50,528 nucleotides of DNA from Desulfuromonas sp. Its GTDB lineage: Bacteria > Desulfobacterota > Desulfuromonadia > Desulfuromonadales > Desulfuromonadaceae. This document shows, piece after piece, positions 17,135 to 26,366 of the stretch. The first letter of the stretch is position 1. Every line of letters starts with the position of its first letter. The notes under the pieces were generated by a model, which was not told the DNA's origin, made no database searches, and saw only the letters and a program-made list of their open reading frames with translations. The position numbers and the translations under genes were made by a program. The DNA lies in NCBI GenBank assembly GCA_028685815.1, contig JAQUDG010000003.1, forward strand, positions 1 to 50,528, written 5' to 3'.

Positions 17135-19345
17135 GTGAACAATCACCATACGGAATCCCAATATCAGCTCTTTGTTACTGCGCCTAAGGGGCTAGAACCG
17201 CTGCTCCACGAGGAGATTGTTGCCTTTGGGGGAGTCGAGTCGCGTCCGACCCGCGGGGGCGTATCTTGTAGTGGCCCTCTGGAGTTGGCATACACCATCT
17301 GCTTGTGGTCTCGCTTTGGCGGGAGGGTGCTGCTTCCCTTGGCCCAAGAGCAGGTAACCGATGAGGAGCAGCTTTACTCTCTGGTTCGTAGTATTGACTG
17401 GGTGGAACACTTCCCCTGTAGTGCTACCTTTGCGGTGGACTGTAACGCACAGCAGTCACGTCTGTATCACTCTCAGTATATAGCCCTAAAAGCCAAGGAC
17501 GCCGTGGTTGATTATTATCGCGAGCGCTGTGGCCAGCGTCCCGATGTTGATGTTTCTAATCCAGACTGGCGTTTAAATCTTCACCTCTATCGCGACCAGC
17601 TTATTGTCAGTCTCGATCTGTCTGGTACCAGTTTGCACCGGCGGGGCTATCGCATCGATACAGGAAAAGCGCCCCTGAAAGAGAATCTTGCTGCGGCGCT
17701 GTTACAGCGTGCTGGCTGGCCCGACATCGCAAAGCGTAGCGGCCCCTTGCTCGATCCGATGTGCGGTTCTGGCACCTTGGTGCTGGAAGCGGCCCTTATG
17801 GCGGCGGATTGCGCCCCGGGCCTTCTGCGCGAGCGCTTTGGATTTTCCGCTTGGGAAAAACACGACGAAGAGCTGTGGCAGCAGGTACTACAGCAGGCCG
17901 AAGCGCGCCGTGAAGTAGGTATGGGCTTGCTCCCGCCGTTACTTGGGTACGACAGTGATCCGCGCGCCATTGCTGCGGCAGAGTACAATGCGCGCCGTGC
18001 TGGGCTTGAAAATGTGGCACAGTTCCGGTGTAAGCAGCTCGAACACTTCGATCAAAGTGACCTGCCCTCGCCACAGACATACGCTTCGGGCTTGATAATT
18101 GCTAATCCTCCCTATGGAGAACGCATGGGTGAGGTGGAGGGGTTGCGCGTGCTGTATCAACAGCTCGGAGAACGCCTGCGCACCCAGTTTGATGGCTGGA
18201 GTGCCGCTATTTTTACCGGCACCCCAGAACTTGGTCCTGAGATTGGCCTACGTGCTCGACGCAAGCATCACTTTTTCAATGGGGCCTTGAAGTGTGAATT
18301 GCTCCATTTCGATATAAATCCACAGACCCACTTTCGTCCTCCGGTGGAGGCTGCGCACGGATTGGCTCCGGTAGCGGAAGTGTCCGCTGCAGCGCAGATG
18401 TTTGCCAACCGGATGCAGAAAAATCTTAAACAGCTGCGCCGTTGGGCCAAGCGCGAAGAAATAGAATGTTACCGTGTTTATGATGCTGATCTACCAGATT
18501 ACGCAGTTGCCATCGACATTTATGCGGATCAAGTTCATGTACAGGAGTACCAGGCCCCCGCGGAGGTTGATCCCCGCATTGCGCGCCGGCGTCTGCGGGA
18601 GGTAGTTACCCTCCTTCCCACCATTTTAGACGTAGCCGACACTTCAATTCACGTCAAGGTGCGGCAGCGCCAGCGTGGAACTTCTCAATATGAAAAACAG
18701 GGTACCCAGGGTGAATTTTTCAGCGTGGATGAATATGGGCTGAAATTCAGAATAAATCTGACCGACTATCTGGATACCGGCCTGTTCCTCGACCATCGCC
18801 CCATCCGCAGAATATTGCGCGATAAAGCTGCAGGCCAGAATGTGCTCAACCTGTTTGCCTATACCGGCAGTGCCAGTGTGGCGGCTGCCGCAGGGGGTGC
18901 AACTTCAACGACTACTGTGGATATGTCGGCTACCTATCTCAACTGGGCGCGAGATAATATGCGAATTAACGGTTTCGTTGGCCCAGAGCATACCTTTGTG
19001 CAGGCAGATTGCCTGCAGTGGCTTGAAGGCTGTACCTCTACCTTCGGACTCATATTTCTTGACCCTCCGAGTTTTTCCAATTCGAAACGCATGCAGGATA
19101 CCTTTGATGTGCAGCGGGATCACGTCGGTCTCATTCAACAGGTGAGTGCACTGCTGCGCGTGGGAGGTGAGTTGATTTTTTCCACTAATTTACGCCGGTT
19201 TAAATTTGATGTGCAGGCTCTGATGCAACATGGTCTTGAGTGCGAAGATATTACGCGTTCCACCATTCCGCCGGATTTTGTCCGCAATCCGCGCATTCAT
19301 ACGTGCTGGAGTATCCGGGTCTCGAGTGCAAAAGTAGAGGCGTGA
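17135..19345 (+). CDS. rlmL: Bifunctional 23S rRNA methyltransferase RlmKL
   Basis: The 736-residue protein joins an N-terminal THUMP domain and an RlmL-type m2G methyltransferase (DPMCGSGTLVLEA, NPPYGERMGE) to a C-terminal RlmK-type m7G methyltransferase (NLFAYTGSASVAA, FLDPPSFSNSKRM). In E. coli the fused enzyme (702 aa) makes m2G2445 and m7G2069. The start is a GTG six bases after the FKBP stop codon, with only a weak upstream GGA. Confidence 0.93.
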   Translation: MNNHHTESQYQLFVTAPKGLEPLLHEEIVAFGGVESRPTRGGVSCSGPLELAYTICLWSRFGGRVLLPLAQEQVTDEEQLYSLVRSIDWVEHFPCSATFAVDCNAQQSRLYHSQYIALKAKDAVVDYYRERCGQRPDVDVSNPDWRLNLHLYRDQLIVSLDLSGTSLHRRGYRIDTGKAPLKENLAAALLQRAGWPDIAKRSGPLLDPMCGSGTLVLEAALMAADCAPGLLRERFGFSAWEKHDEELWQQVLQQAEARREVGMGLLPPLLGYDSDPRAIAAAEYNARRAGLENVAQFRCKQLEHFDQSDLPSPQTYASGLIIANPPYGERMGEVEGLRVLYQQLGERLRTQFDGWSAAIFTGTPELGPEIGLRARRKHHFFNGALKCELLHFDINPQTHFRPPVEAAHGLAPVAEVSAAAQMFANRMQKNLKQLRRWAKREEIECYRVYDADLPDYAVAIDIYADQVHVQEYQAPAEVDPRIARRRLREVVTLLPTILDVADTSIHVKVRQRQRGTSQYEKQGTQGEFFSVDEYGLKFRINLTDYLDTGLFLDHRPIRRILRDKAAGQNVLNLFAYTGSASVAAAAGGATSTTTVDMSATYLNWARDNMRINGFVGPEHTFVQADCLQWLEGCTSTFGLIFLDPPSFSNSKRMQDTFDVQRDHVGLIQQVSALLRVGGELIFSTNLRRFKFDVQALMQHGLECEDITRSTIPPDFVRNPRIHTCWSIRVSSAKVEA

Positions 19346-19385
19346 TGGTTAGAGACGTAATGGTAAAAAATATGCTGAGGGTAGA

Positions 19386-19817
19386 ATGGTAATGGGCGAA
19401 TTTGATGCGTTGGATCAGGTCCTCAGACAGATGGATATTGAGTTTGTCGGGCGCGGCAGACACAAGGTTACGCTGGAAAAACTTTTTGCGACTCCGCAGG
19501 CGCTCTTGCTTGATATCCGCACGCCTGAAGAACAGGCCAGCCTGCCCCTGTTATTCCCAGGGCGAATACCGTGCGTTCATATCCCTCTCGATATGCTGCC
19601 GCAGCGCTGGGATGAAATCGATAGCGCTGCGGCAGTGGGGGTGTTTTGCCCGCACGGAGTGCGTGCTGCCATAGCATATGCCTATCTGCGTGCGCGCGGA
19701 TATGCCAACGTTATGGTCGTGGACGGAGGCTACGCTGCCGTAACTGAGTTGGCTCGCCCTGGGGCGGTGTTGCAGAATATGGCAACAAGAGGCGCAATAC
19801 CTAAGGTGACGCCGTAG
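19386..19817 (+). CDS. Rhodanese-like domain protein
   Basis: The protein is a single rhodanese fold of 143 residues. LLDIRTPEEQ marks the first half, and the active-site loop FCPHGVRA carries the catalytic Cys, followed by ANVMVVDGGY. About 30 residues precede the domain. GAGGGT lies just before the ATG at 19386; a second in-frame ATG at 19392 is also possible. Substrate is unknown; the family transfers sulfane sulfur. Confidence 0.8.
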   Translation: MVMGEFDALDQVLRQMDIEFVGRGRHKVTLEKLFATPQALLLDIRTPEEQASLPLLFPGRIPCVHIPLDMLPQRWDEIDSAAAVGVFCPHGVRAAIAYAYLRARGYANVMVVDGGYAAVTELARPGAVLQNMATRGAIPKVTP

Positions 19818-19950
19818 TTCGGAGCTCGAAGTGGGTGGAAGAGTTTGCCATATCCGCCATTTCGGTTTGTATTAAGCGCAGAAGGAATGTTCAAACTGTC
19901 AACATGTAGTACTGGCCAGAGAAGCGTAAATGTAGCATAATGGCCAATTA

Positions 19951-19973
19951 TTGTATTATGCATATAAATACAA
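19951..19973. promoter_or_regulatory. Inverted repeat, candidate operator of the TetR regulator
   Basis: TTGTATT, a 9-base spacer, AATACAA is a perfect 7-bp palindromic pair within an AT-rich stretch containing TATAAA, 82 bases upstream of the tetR-like start codon. Position and symmetry suit autoregulation. Confidence 0.5.
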
Positions 19974-20054
19974 ATTTGAGCGCAGATGTGCGCGGCTAGC
20001 AATGTTATTTAATGTTTTATGCCTGCTTAATCTATATTGTGAGGAGATTGTTCC

Positions 20055-20651
20055 ATGTTGAAACCTAAAAGGCGCCAAATCGATCCTGAAGAGAAGATGG
20101 GCCGTGTGCTGCGGGTAGCACGCGATTTGTTTGTTGAAAAGGGCTATCATAATGTGACCATCCCCGCCATTGTGAAAGCTTCCGGCGTCAGTACCGGAGC
20201 CATATATAGTTATTTCACCAACAAGGAATCGTTGGCCCGCCATATTCATGAAGATACCATGCATGATTTCCAGAGCATGTTGCAGGAACGCTTGGATGAT
20301 GTTTCAAGCATACGCGGCAAACTTGAGGCCTTCGGCACTCTGTGCTTCGATATCACCGAGTCTGATCCTGTAATGATGGAATATCTGTTATATATGAAGC
20401 ATTCCGAATTTATGAGCGATACCGTCCCCATCTGTTTTAGCGAACCGTTTAAAATGGTGCGCCAGGTTATAGTTGAAGGGATTGAGTCGGGGGATATTCG
20501 CCAGCAGGATGTTTTTGTTGCGGCCATTTCTTATACGGGGGTTATTATTCGCGCGATTGAACTTAAGTTGATGTGTGTTGTTAGTGCTGATTTGCATGAT
20601 CTTTCTGCAGATCTGTTGCAGAATGCTTGGGCAGCCGTAAGAAACGCATAG
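20055..20651 (+). CDS. TetR/AcrR-family transcriptional regulator
   Basis: The 198-residue protein has an N-terminal TetR HTH (ARDLFVEKGYHNVTI, SGVSTGAIYSYF, NKESL) and an all-helical ligand-binding C-terminus. GAGGAG precedes the ATG. The palindrome at 19951-19973 is a likely binding site. No efflux or metabolic partner is adjacent, so its target beyond itself is unknown. Confidence 0.9.
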   Translation: MLKPKRRQIDPEEKMGRVLRVARDLFVEKGYHNVTIPAIVKASGVSTGAIYSYFTNKESLARHIHEDTMHDFQSMLQERLDDVSSIRGKLEAFGTLCFDITESDPVMMEYLLYMKHSEFMSDTVPICFSEPFKMVRQVIVEGIESGDIRQQDVFVAAISYTGVIIRAIELKLMCVVSADLHDLSADLLQNAWAAVRNA

Positions 20652-20779
20652 TTCCGAGATATTTACCCCTAACACTTATTTTAAAAATCTTCCACGTGTG
20701 TTCTTCTGCCCCCTGTGGGCGCCGGCGTTGTCTCTTGACATTCGCGGGGGGAGGAATATATCCTCGTAGATTATTATTG

Positions 20780-20800
20780 CCCTGGCCCCAGGGTTTTTTT
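20780..20800 (+). terminator. Rho-independent terminator after the TetR gene
   Basis: CCCTG-GCCC-CAGGG forms a 5-bp GC-rich stem followed by seven T residues. It lies 45 bases before the next gene, so it could also act as an attenuator in that gene's leader. Confidence 0.65.
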
Positions 20801-20844
20801 GTTTGTACTAAATGGGGCATGAACGACAATGAAAAGGAGCGAAG

Positions 20845-21555
20845 ATGAGGCATAGGGGTATATTTTATCTTGTGAATGCTCTGCTGGCACTTGGGGTCGT
20901 TTTGCTTTTTTTGCAAATCAAAGATATAGAGCCCCTGCCGCCACAGGAGAGAGAAAAACCTGAAGAGATATTTAGCGTATCGGATAAAAAACAGCGCTTT
21001 CTTGCAGCGCTGGCGCCGGTAGTGGGTCGAGTTCATGACGATCTTATGCAGCGCTATCTGCAGGTGCAGAGATGGCTGGAGCAAGGACGTAAGCAAGAAG
21101 CCATTGCAAAACTCAAACTAGAATACAAAGTCGATACCGACCCTGAATTGCTGCAGGCGCTTAAGCCGCATCCGCCAAGTGTGGCTCTGGCTCAGGCCGC
21201 GATGGAAAGTGCCTGGGGGACTTCACGTTTTTTTGTTGAGGCTAACAATGTTTTCGGGGTGTGGTCATTTAATTCCCATGAAGCCCGTATCGCTGCTGGG
21301 GAAAAGCGCGGAGAGAAAACTATCTGGGTACGTAAGTACGACTCCTTAGAGGCCTCAGTACGCGATTATTACCGTCTTTTGGGGCGCAGCGCCGCTTTTA
21401 AGGAATTTCGTCAATTGCGCATGCGCTCTGATGACCCACACGAATTGGTAAAAAAACTGCATCGCTATTCGGAAAAGAGCCATGCCTACGGCGAAGAACT
21501 TTCAGCTGTAATCAAGTATAACGAATTTACCCGCTTTGATGGCGAGGGGTATTGA
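20845..21555 (+). CDS. Bax-like glucosaminidase-domain protein, membrane anchored
   Basis: One N-terminal hydrophobic helix (about residues 7-25) acts as a signal anchor. The periplasmic part matches the Bax/FlgJ-type glucosaminidase family: AQAAMESAWGTSRF (with the likely catalytic Glu), NNVFGVWSF and YDSLEASVRDYY. The family hydrolyses peptidoglycan glycan strands. GGAG lies 8 bases before the ATG. 236 residues is close to family length. Role in division or flagellar assembly is not shown by the neighbours. Confidence 0.85.
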   Translation: MRHRGIFYLVNALLALGVVLLFLQIKDIEPLPPQEREKPEEIFSVSDKKQRFLAALAPVVGRVHDDLMQRYLQVQRWLEQGRKQEAIAKLKLEYKVDTDPELLQALKPHPPSVALAQAAMESAWGTSRFFVEANNVFGVWSFNSHEARIAAGEKRGEKTIWVRKYDSLEASVRDYYRLLGRSAAFKEFRQLRMRSDDPHELVKKLHRYSEKSHAYGEELSAVIKYNEFTRFDGEGY

Positions 21556-21623
21556 ATAAATACTGTGACAAATACTTTTGCCATAGACGTGTCTCATGTC
21601 TTTACCCTGTGGAAGTTGAGGGC

Positions 21624-22385
21624 TTAGACATGATGCTGCGCCCGTGGTGGTGTCTGGGGTTGATATTTCCATAAGGCGAGGATGACGCCGCCAATAAATC
21701 CGCCGATATGGGCGCCATGGGCCACGCCACCACTGCCTGTGGCAGCAAACAAAAAGGGCAGCAGGTTGTCAAATAGGATGTAAAACCCCAGAACCAGACG
21801 TGCCGGCAGATATATGGAGTCCATGATAAAGGGGAACAGGAAAACGAAGGTTTTAACTTTGTTGCGCGGGAACCAGACAAAGTAGGCGCCCAGTACCCCT
21901 GAAATCGCGCCGGAAGCTCCCACCAGCGGGATGTTGGAGCCAGCGGCGAACAGAGCAAAGAACAGGGTGGCGAGCACGCCGCAGCCAAGATAGGCGAGAA
22001 GGAAGCGCAGACTGCCGAGGCGGTGCTCCACATTATCACCAAATATCCATAAAAACAGCATATTCCCACCTAGGTGGAGCAGTCCACCGTGCAAAAACAT
22101 GGAACTGAACAAGGTCAAGACCGAAGGGGCTGCCGGACGATAGCCGTATTGATACACAAATGCCTGATAGGCGCTTAGGTGATTCCAAATTTGGTGCAGT
22201 TGGGCATTGTTGTCTACTCCGATGCTTTTTAAGTACTCAAGTAGCCACGGATTATTGATGTCGGGTGCGGTGGTGCTTAGAGGTACGGTAAATATGATGA
22301 AGACCACAACGTTGAGGCTGATCAGCCCCAAGGTGACCGGGCTGATCCCGGGTGGATTGGGTGTATCGGCAAACGGAAAAAACAT
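21624..22385 (-). CDS. Rhomboid-family intramembrane serine protease
   Basis: This 253-residue protein has six or so membrane helices. The motif FLHGGLLHLGGNMLFLWIFG lies in the loop 1-TM2 region, the nucleophile Ser is in GASGAISG, and the catalytic His is in AHIGGFIGG, so the catalytic dyad is intact. Proteases of this type cut membrane proteins within helices. The gene is divergent from the TRIC gene. AAAGGA precedes the ATG. Confidence 0.92.
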   Translation of the reverse strand: MFFPFADTPNPPGISPVTLGLISLNVVVFIIFTVPLSTTAPDINNPWLLEYLKSIGVDNNAQLHQIWNHLSAYQAFVYQYGYRPAAPSVLTLFSSMFLHGGLLHLGGNMLFLWIFGDNVEHRLGSLRFLLAYLGCGVLATLFFALFAAGSNIPLVGASGAISGVLGAYFVWFPRNKVKTFVFLFPFIMDSIYLPARLVLGFYILFDNLLPFLFAATGSGGVAHGAHIGGFIGGVILALWKYQPQTPPRAQHHV

Positions 22386-22541
22386 TTATGCTGTAATCCT
22401 TTCCGGACCTGTAGGTCCTTAGGGCATTGATCAAATCCCTGAGGTGGGGCTTTATAACATTCTGGTTCGGTGTCGCCCAGGTTCGACTGGGAATAGAGTC
22501 GTATGTAAAATCTATATGCACGCAATTATAGGGGATCAAGC

Positions 22542-23147
22542 GTGAATCTACTATACGCTTTTGACTTGCTTGGGACAGCAGCTTTTGCTGCATCAGGGGC
22601 CTGGGCCGGTATCCGGCGTCAGATGGACCTGCTTGGCGTTCTGGTGCTCGGGGTGGTTACCGCCATCGGCGGTGGGACTCTGCGGGATATCCTTCTTGGC
22701 GATACCCCTCCATTTTGTTTGCAGAACGACACCTACCTATACCTTTCTATAGCAGTAGCAGTGGTGGTTTTTGTTTTCCACCATCGCTTTGAGCAAGTTG
22801 TCTACCCCCTTTTATATCTGGACGCCATCGGTCTGGGAACTTTTGTAGTTATTGGCACGCAGAAGGCGATCAACTTCGGAGCGAGCTTTATCGTTGCGGT
22901 GGCTATGGGGGTGATGACTGCAACTGCCGGCGGCGTGATTCGAGATATGCTCTCAAGTAGGGTGCCTTTAATCCTGCGCCGGGAGATTTATGCTTCACCT
23001 TGTATCGCTGGGGGTGCCCTTTTATACGCCTGTCATATGCTTGAGGTTAACTTCGCCATCTCGGCCTTGGCTGCCGCCACTTTGGTGGTTGTGGTGCGAA
23101 TCCTTGCGATCCGGAACAATTGGGAATTACCGCGTGCTAAAAACTAA
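22542..23147 (+). CDS. TRIC-type (YicG/UPF0126) membrane channel protein
   Basis: The 201-residue protein has about seven membrane helices and two internal repeats marked by GGGTLRDILLGDTPP and AGGVIRDMLSSRVPL. This is the signature of bacterial TRIC monovalent-cation channels; some relatives are annotated as glycine transporters. The start is a GTG with AGGGGA 6 bases upstream. Confidence 0.88.
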   Translation: MNLLYAFDLLGTAAFAASGAWAGIRRQMDLLGVLVLGVVTAIGGGTLRDILLGDTPPFCLQNDTYLYLSIAVAVVVFVFHHRFEQVVYPLLYLDAIGLGTFVVIGTQKAINFGASFIVAVAMGVMTATAGGVIRDMLSSRVPLILRREIYASPCIAGGALLYACHMLEVNFAISALAAATLVVVVRILAIRNNWELPRAKN

Positions 23148-23227
23148 GTGGAATCGTGACGTAAGAGCTGCGGTGGTGCTGTGCTGTAGCCATTACGCTG
23201 CGTAAGCCGGAGAACTGGAGGATCTAT

Positions 23228-23884
23228 ATGCATAGTGTAATCCTGCAGGGAGAATTCTGCCCTGTCCGTGTTGGTAAAATACTGTGTCTAGCGCGCAACT
23301 ACGTGGCACATGCAAAAGAGCTTGGAAACGAGGTTCCCGCCGAGCCGGTACTATTTAGTAAGCCTGCCAGCAGTATTGTGGGGAACATGGGCAGCGTGGT
23401 CATCCCAGCCTGTTCTCAGGACTGTCATCACGAAGTGGAGCTCGCGGTTCTAATCGGCGCAGTGGGTAAAAATGTCACCCCCTGTCATGCCATGGAGTTA
23501 GTGCGCGGCTACGCTGTGGCGATTGATATGACCCTCCGCGATATTCAAACGCAGTTAAAGAGCAAGGGGTATCCCTGGGATTTGGCCAAGGGGTTTGACA
23601 CCTCCTGTCCACTGTCTGAATTTGTCCCCACCGCAGCCGTTAGTGATCCACACAAGCTGAAGCTTGGCTTGGAAGTCAACACAGTGATGCGCCAGAGTGG
23701 CAACACGGAGTGCATGGTCCACCGCATTCCCGATATCATCGCGTTTATCAGCAGGGTTTTTACCCTTGAGCCTGGGGATATCATCCTCACGGGAACCCCT
23801 GCTGGGGTGGGGCCAGTTGTACCTGGTGACCACATGCGTGCATGGATAGAGAATGTTGGAACGCTGGAGGTGCAGGTTCAGTGA
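23228..23884 (+). CDS. Fumarylacetoacetate hydrolase-family protein
   Basis: The 218-residue single-domain FAH protein resembles YcgM/FAHD1. ILCLARNYVAHAKE opens the fold, the metal ligands are in HHEVELAV and DMTLRDIQ, and LTGTPAGVGPV lies near the C-terminus. Relatives act as acylpyruvate hydrolases or oxaloacetate decarboxylases. GGAGG precedes the ATG. It overlaps the next gene by four bases (GTGA), so the two are co-translated. Confidence 0.88.
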   Translation: MHSVILQGEFCPVRVGKILCLARNYVAHAKELGNEVPAEPVLFSKPASSIVGNMGSVVIPACSQDCHHEVELAVLIGAVGKNVTPCHAMELVRGYAVAIDMTLRDIQTQLKSKGYPWDLAKGFDTSCPLSEFVPTAAVSDPHKLKLGLEVNTVMRQSGNTECMVHRIPDIIAFISRVFTLEPGDIILTGTPAGVGPVVPGDHMRAWIENVGTLEVQVQ

Positions 23885-24789
23885 AGCCTGCCGTCGCAAT
23901 TGTTGGTCCGGGGCGCGTGGGGCAGAGTGTAGGACGCCTACTGCGTAGCGCCGGTTATCCAGTAAGTGCAGTAGTTGGGCGAGACCTTGACGCTACCCGC
24001 AGCGCTGCTGTCTTTATCGGGGCAGACTTAATGGCCACCACTTGCTTGGAACGCTGCAGCGCCAGCAGGGCTATTTTTCTTACCGTGCCTGACGATAGTC
24101 TCGTCGCAACGATTGACGAACTCAGTCGGGTTGAGCTGCACCCCGGCACCTTGCTGATTCACTGCAGTGGGCTGCACACTACCGAGGTTTTTTCCCCCTT
24201 GTGCCCCGCTGAGCATCAGCTCCAGACCTTAGCACTCCATCCGTTGCAGGCCTTTGCTTCTCCGACAGCGGGCTATGCAGCCCTGCCTGGCAGTTACTGC
24301 TCCCTGCAGGGTGAGACGCAGGCTCTTGAGCGTGGGCATGAAATAGTGGCTGATCTCGCCTGTCGCAGCTTTGTCATCTGCGCGGAAGATAAAGTGCGCT
24401 ATCATGCTGCCGCCTGTATGGTGTCCAACTATGTTACCACCCTAATCGATGCAGCATGTGAGCTCTGCAAGGATATGGTCTCTCAGGCGGTTCTCGCGCC
24501 GGGCCCTAAATCTCCCCCCCTAGCAGAAATGTTTCCGGCCGCCTTTGCCCCCCTAATTCAAGCAGCCGTACACAATACCCTGAGCGTTGGGGCGCAGCAC
24601 GCACTCACCGGACCGGTGGCACGCGCGGATGTCGGCACCGTGGCAGCGCATCTAGAAGAGATCAGAACCGCGTGTCCTGAAATTCTCCCTGTGTACCGGG
24701 CTTTGGCGCACCATACAGTTGCGGTGGCACTTAAGGGAGGACACCTTGACGAAGCCGCCGCCCAAACTCTGCGGAGCATTTTGGCATAA
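23881..24789 (+). CDS. Rossmann-fold DUF2520 protein
   Basis: The N-terminal NAD(P)-binding fold has GPGRVGQSVG. LTVPDDSL and LIHCSGLHTTEVF follow, and then LHPLQAFA and the DUF2520 helical domain (HAAACMVSNYVTTLID, ALTGPVARADVGTV). The layout resembles beta-hydroxyacid or pyrroline reductase relatives, but the substrate is not known. I chose the GTG at 23881, which overlaps the FAH stop and has GGAGGTG upstream; the open frame extends to 23842. The product has 302 residues. Confidence 0.82.
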   Translation: MKPAVAIVGPGRVGQSVGRLLRSAGYPVSAVVGRDLDATRSAAVFIGADLMATTCLERCSASRAIFLTVPDDSLVATIDELSRVELHPGTLLIHCSGLHTTEVFSPLCPAEHQLQTLALHPLQAFASPTAGYAALPGSYCSLQGETQALERGHEIVADLACRSFVICAEDKVRYHAAACMVSNYVTTLIDAACELCKDMVSQAVLAPGPKSPPLAEMFPAAFAPLIQAAVHNTLSVGAQHALTGPVARADVGTVAAHLEEIRTACPEILPVYRALAHHTVAVALKGGHLDEAAAQTLRSILA

Positions 24790-24855
24790 GCACAACACCG
24801 TGCCGCTGAAGCCGAACCGTAAATGTTGCAGCGGAGCGACTTATCATTTTTGCTC

Positions 24856-24883
24856 TAAACCATTGCTTCAAGCATGCCGATAA
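24856..24883 (+). promoter_or_regulatory. Sigma-28 (FliA)-type promoter of fliDS
   Basis: TAAA, 16 bases, GCCGATAA: the -10 is a perfect match to the flagellar sigma-28 consensus (TAAA-N15-GCCGATAA), with the spacer one base longer. Transcription would start near 24890, 64 bases before fliD. Confidence 0.7.
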
Positions 24884-24953
24884 GAGCATGCAGAGGTAAG
24901 GCGCATGGAGGCGCTGGGATAATGTCTAACGGAATAGATGGTAGGAGAATATC

Positions 24954-26366
24954 ATGGCAGACATAACGTTCAGTGGTTTGGCTACCGGAATGGACACCGA
25001 CTCTATCGTTAAGCAGACGATGGAGATTGAGCGGCGCCCCATTGCGCGGCTGGAAAAGCAGAAAGAGTCAGAGGCTACACGCCTCAATGCGTTTAAGCAG
25101 TTTGACGCTCTCCTAAATGATCTGCGTGAAACAGTCAGTTCTATGCACATCACCAGCGAGGTGCGTCAGAGCAGTGTGAATATAAGCGAGTCGGCACCCT
25201 TTACCGCCACCAGCAAAGGAGCGGGCAGCGGTAGCTACGATGTTGCCGTGATACAGCTAGCCCAGGTACAAAAAAGCGTCGCCAGTGGGGTGTCTTCAAC
25301 CACTGAGGCGATTCTCGGGGAGGGTACGTTTAAGATCGGCGGTACGACTATTAATGTAGGTGAGGGCAGCAATTCACTGCTGGGATTGCAAGAAGCGATC
25401 AATGCCGTGGCTGACCAAACAGGGGTGAAGGCGTCCATTATAAATGACGGCAGTGGTACCACCCCCTATCGCTTGGTGTTAACCGGTCAGGATGCTACGA
25501 CCGACTTTACTGTTGTCGCAGATTTGAATGGTGTTGAGTTTGGGTTTGAACAGGTGCGTCCCGCGCAACAGGCGATAGTGAAGGTTGATGGCATTGAGAT
25601 AAGAAGCGACAGTAACACTCTGACAGGCGCATTGCCAGGGGTGGAATTGCACCTTAATTCCGTCAGCGAGAAGGTATCGCCCGAGAGTTCCGAGCATCGC
25701 ATTTCACTCATAAATATCCAGCCTGATACCTCTTCATTAAAAGAAAAAGTGCAGGGTTTTGTTGACAGCTACAACGCTGTAATGGACTGGATCTCTGCCG
25801 GATACGATGAGTTTGGAGCCAGTCGTCCATCTGCTGCTGAGATTGAAGATGGGAAAGAGGATGTTCTGAGTCATTTGGTTCGTGGCGACAGTAGTATAAA
25901 TGGAGTGAAACGGCAGTTGCAGAGCCTACTTTCTACTCAAATAAATGCCGGCGGTGAGTTCTCGGTGTTGAGCCAACTTGGGATATCAACCCAGCGCGAT
26001 GGCTCTCTGAATATAAATGAAAGTACACTGGATAAGGCTTTAGAGACCGGATTTGACGATGTGGTTTCATTGCTTGCCGGTTCGGGGACAGAGCCGGGGG
26101 TTATGAAGCATTTTAATTCAGCACTTCTGAAGGTCACTAGTGTGAGTTCAGGACTTTATGCTGATAAAAAAGAGAGCTACAATAAAGCTCTTAAAGATAT
26201 TGATAGTCAGGTAGTGCGCATGGAAATGTTGATGGAAAAGCGCGAAGCTACTATGCGGGCTCAGTTTGGTACTCTCGAACTGCTGGTATCTTCAATGAAC
26301 TCACAAAGCAATTTCCTGACTCAGCAGATGGAATTTATGAGCAAGATGTTGACTGGAGGAAAATAA
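24954..26366 (+). CDS. fliD: Flagellar filament capping protein FliD
   Basis: The 470-residue protein has the N-terminal D0 sequence FSGLATGMDTDSIV, typical of FliD, and a coiled C-terminal region ending in a glutamine- and methionine-rich helix (SMNSQSNFLTQQMEFM). FliD forms the pentameric or hexameric cap under which flagellin assembles. GGAGA precedes the ATG. It overlaps fliS by one base (TAATG) and lies behind a sigma-28 promoter. Confidence 0.95.
   Translation: MADITFSGLATGMDTDSIVKQTMEIERRPIARLEKQKESEATRLNAFKQFDALLNDLRETVSSMHITSEVRQSSVNISESAPFTATSKGAGSGSYDVAVIQLAQVQKSVASGVSSTTEAILGEGTFKIGGTTINVGEGSNSLLGLQEAINAVADQTGVKASIINDGSGTTPYRLVLTGQDATTDFTVVADLNGVEFGFEQVRPAQQAIVKVDGIEIRSDSNTLTGALPGVELHLNSVSEKVSPESSEHRISLINIQPDTSSLKEKVQGFVDSYNAVMDWISAGYDEFGASRPSAAEIEDGKEDVLSHLVRGDSSINGVKRQLQSLLSTQINAGGEFSVLSQLGISTQRDGSLNINESTLDKALETGFDDVVSLLAGSGTEPGVMKHFNSALLKVTSVSSGLYADKKESYNKALKDIDSQVVRMEMLMEKREATMRAQFGTLELLVSSMNSQSNFLTQQMEFMSKMLTGGK

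Noticed and set aside
20735-20762. TTGACA-N16-TATATC as a promoter of the Bax-like gene
   Set aside because: Its transcript would run straight into the terminator at 20780-20800, so activity toward the gene is doubtful.
22475-22495. tRNA T-arm-like sequence CCCAGGTTCGACTGGG
   Set aside because: The pairing does not place a C opposite G53 and no other cloverleaf arm is nearby; it is a simple hairpin.
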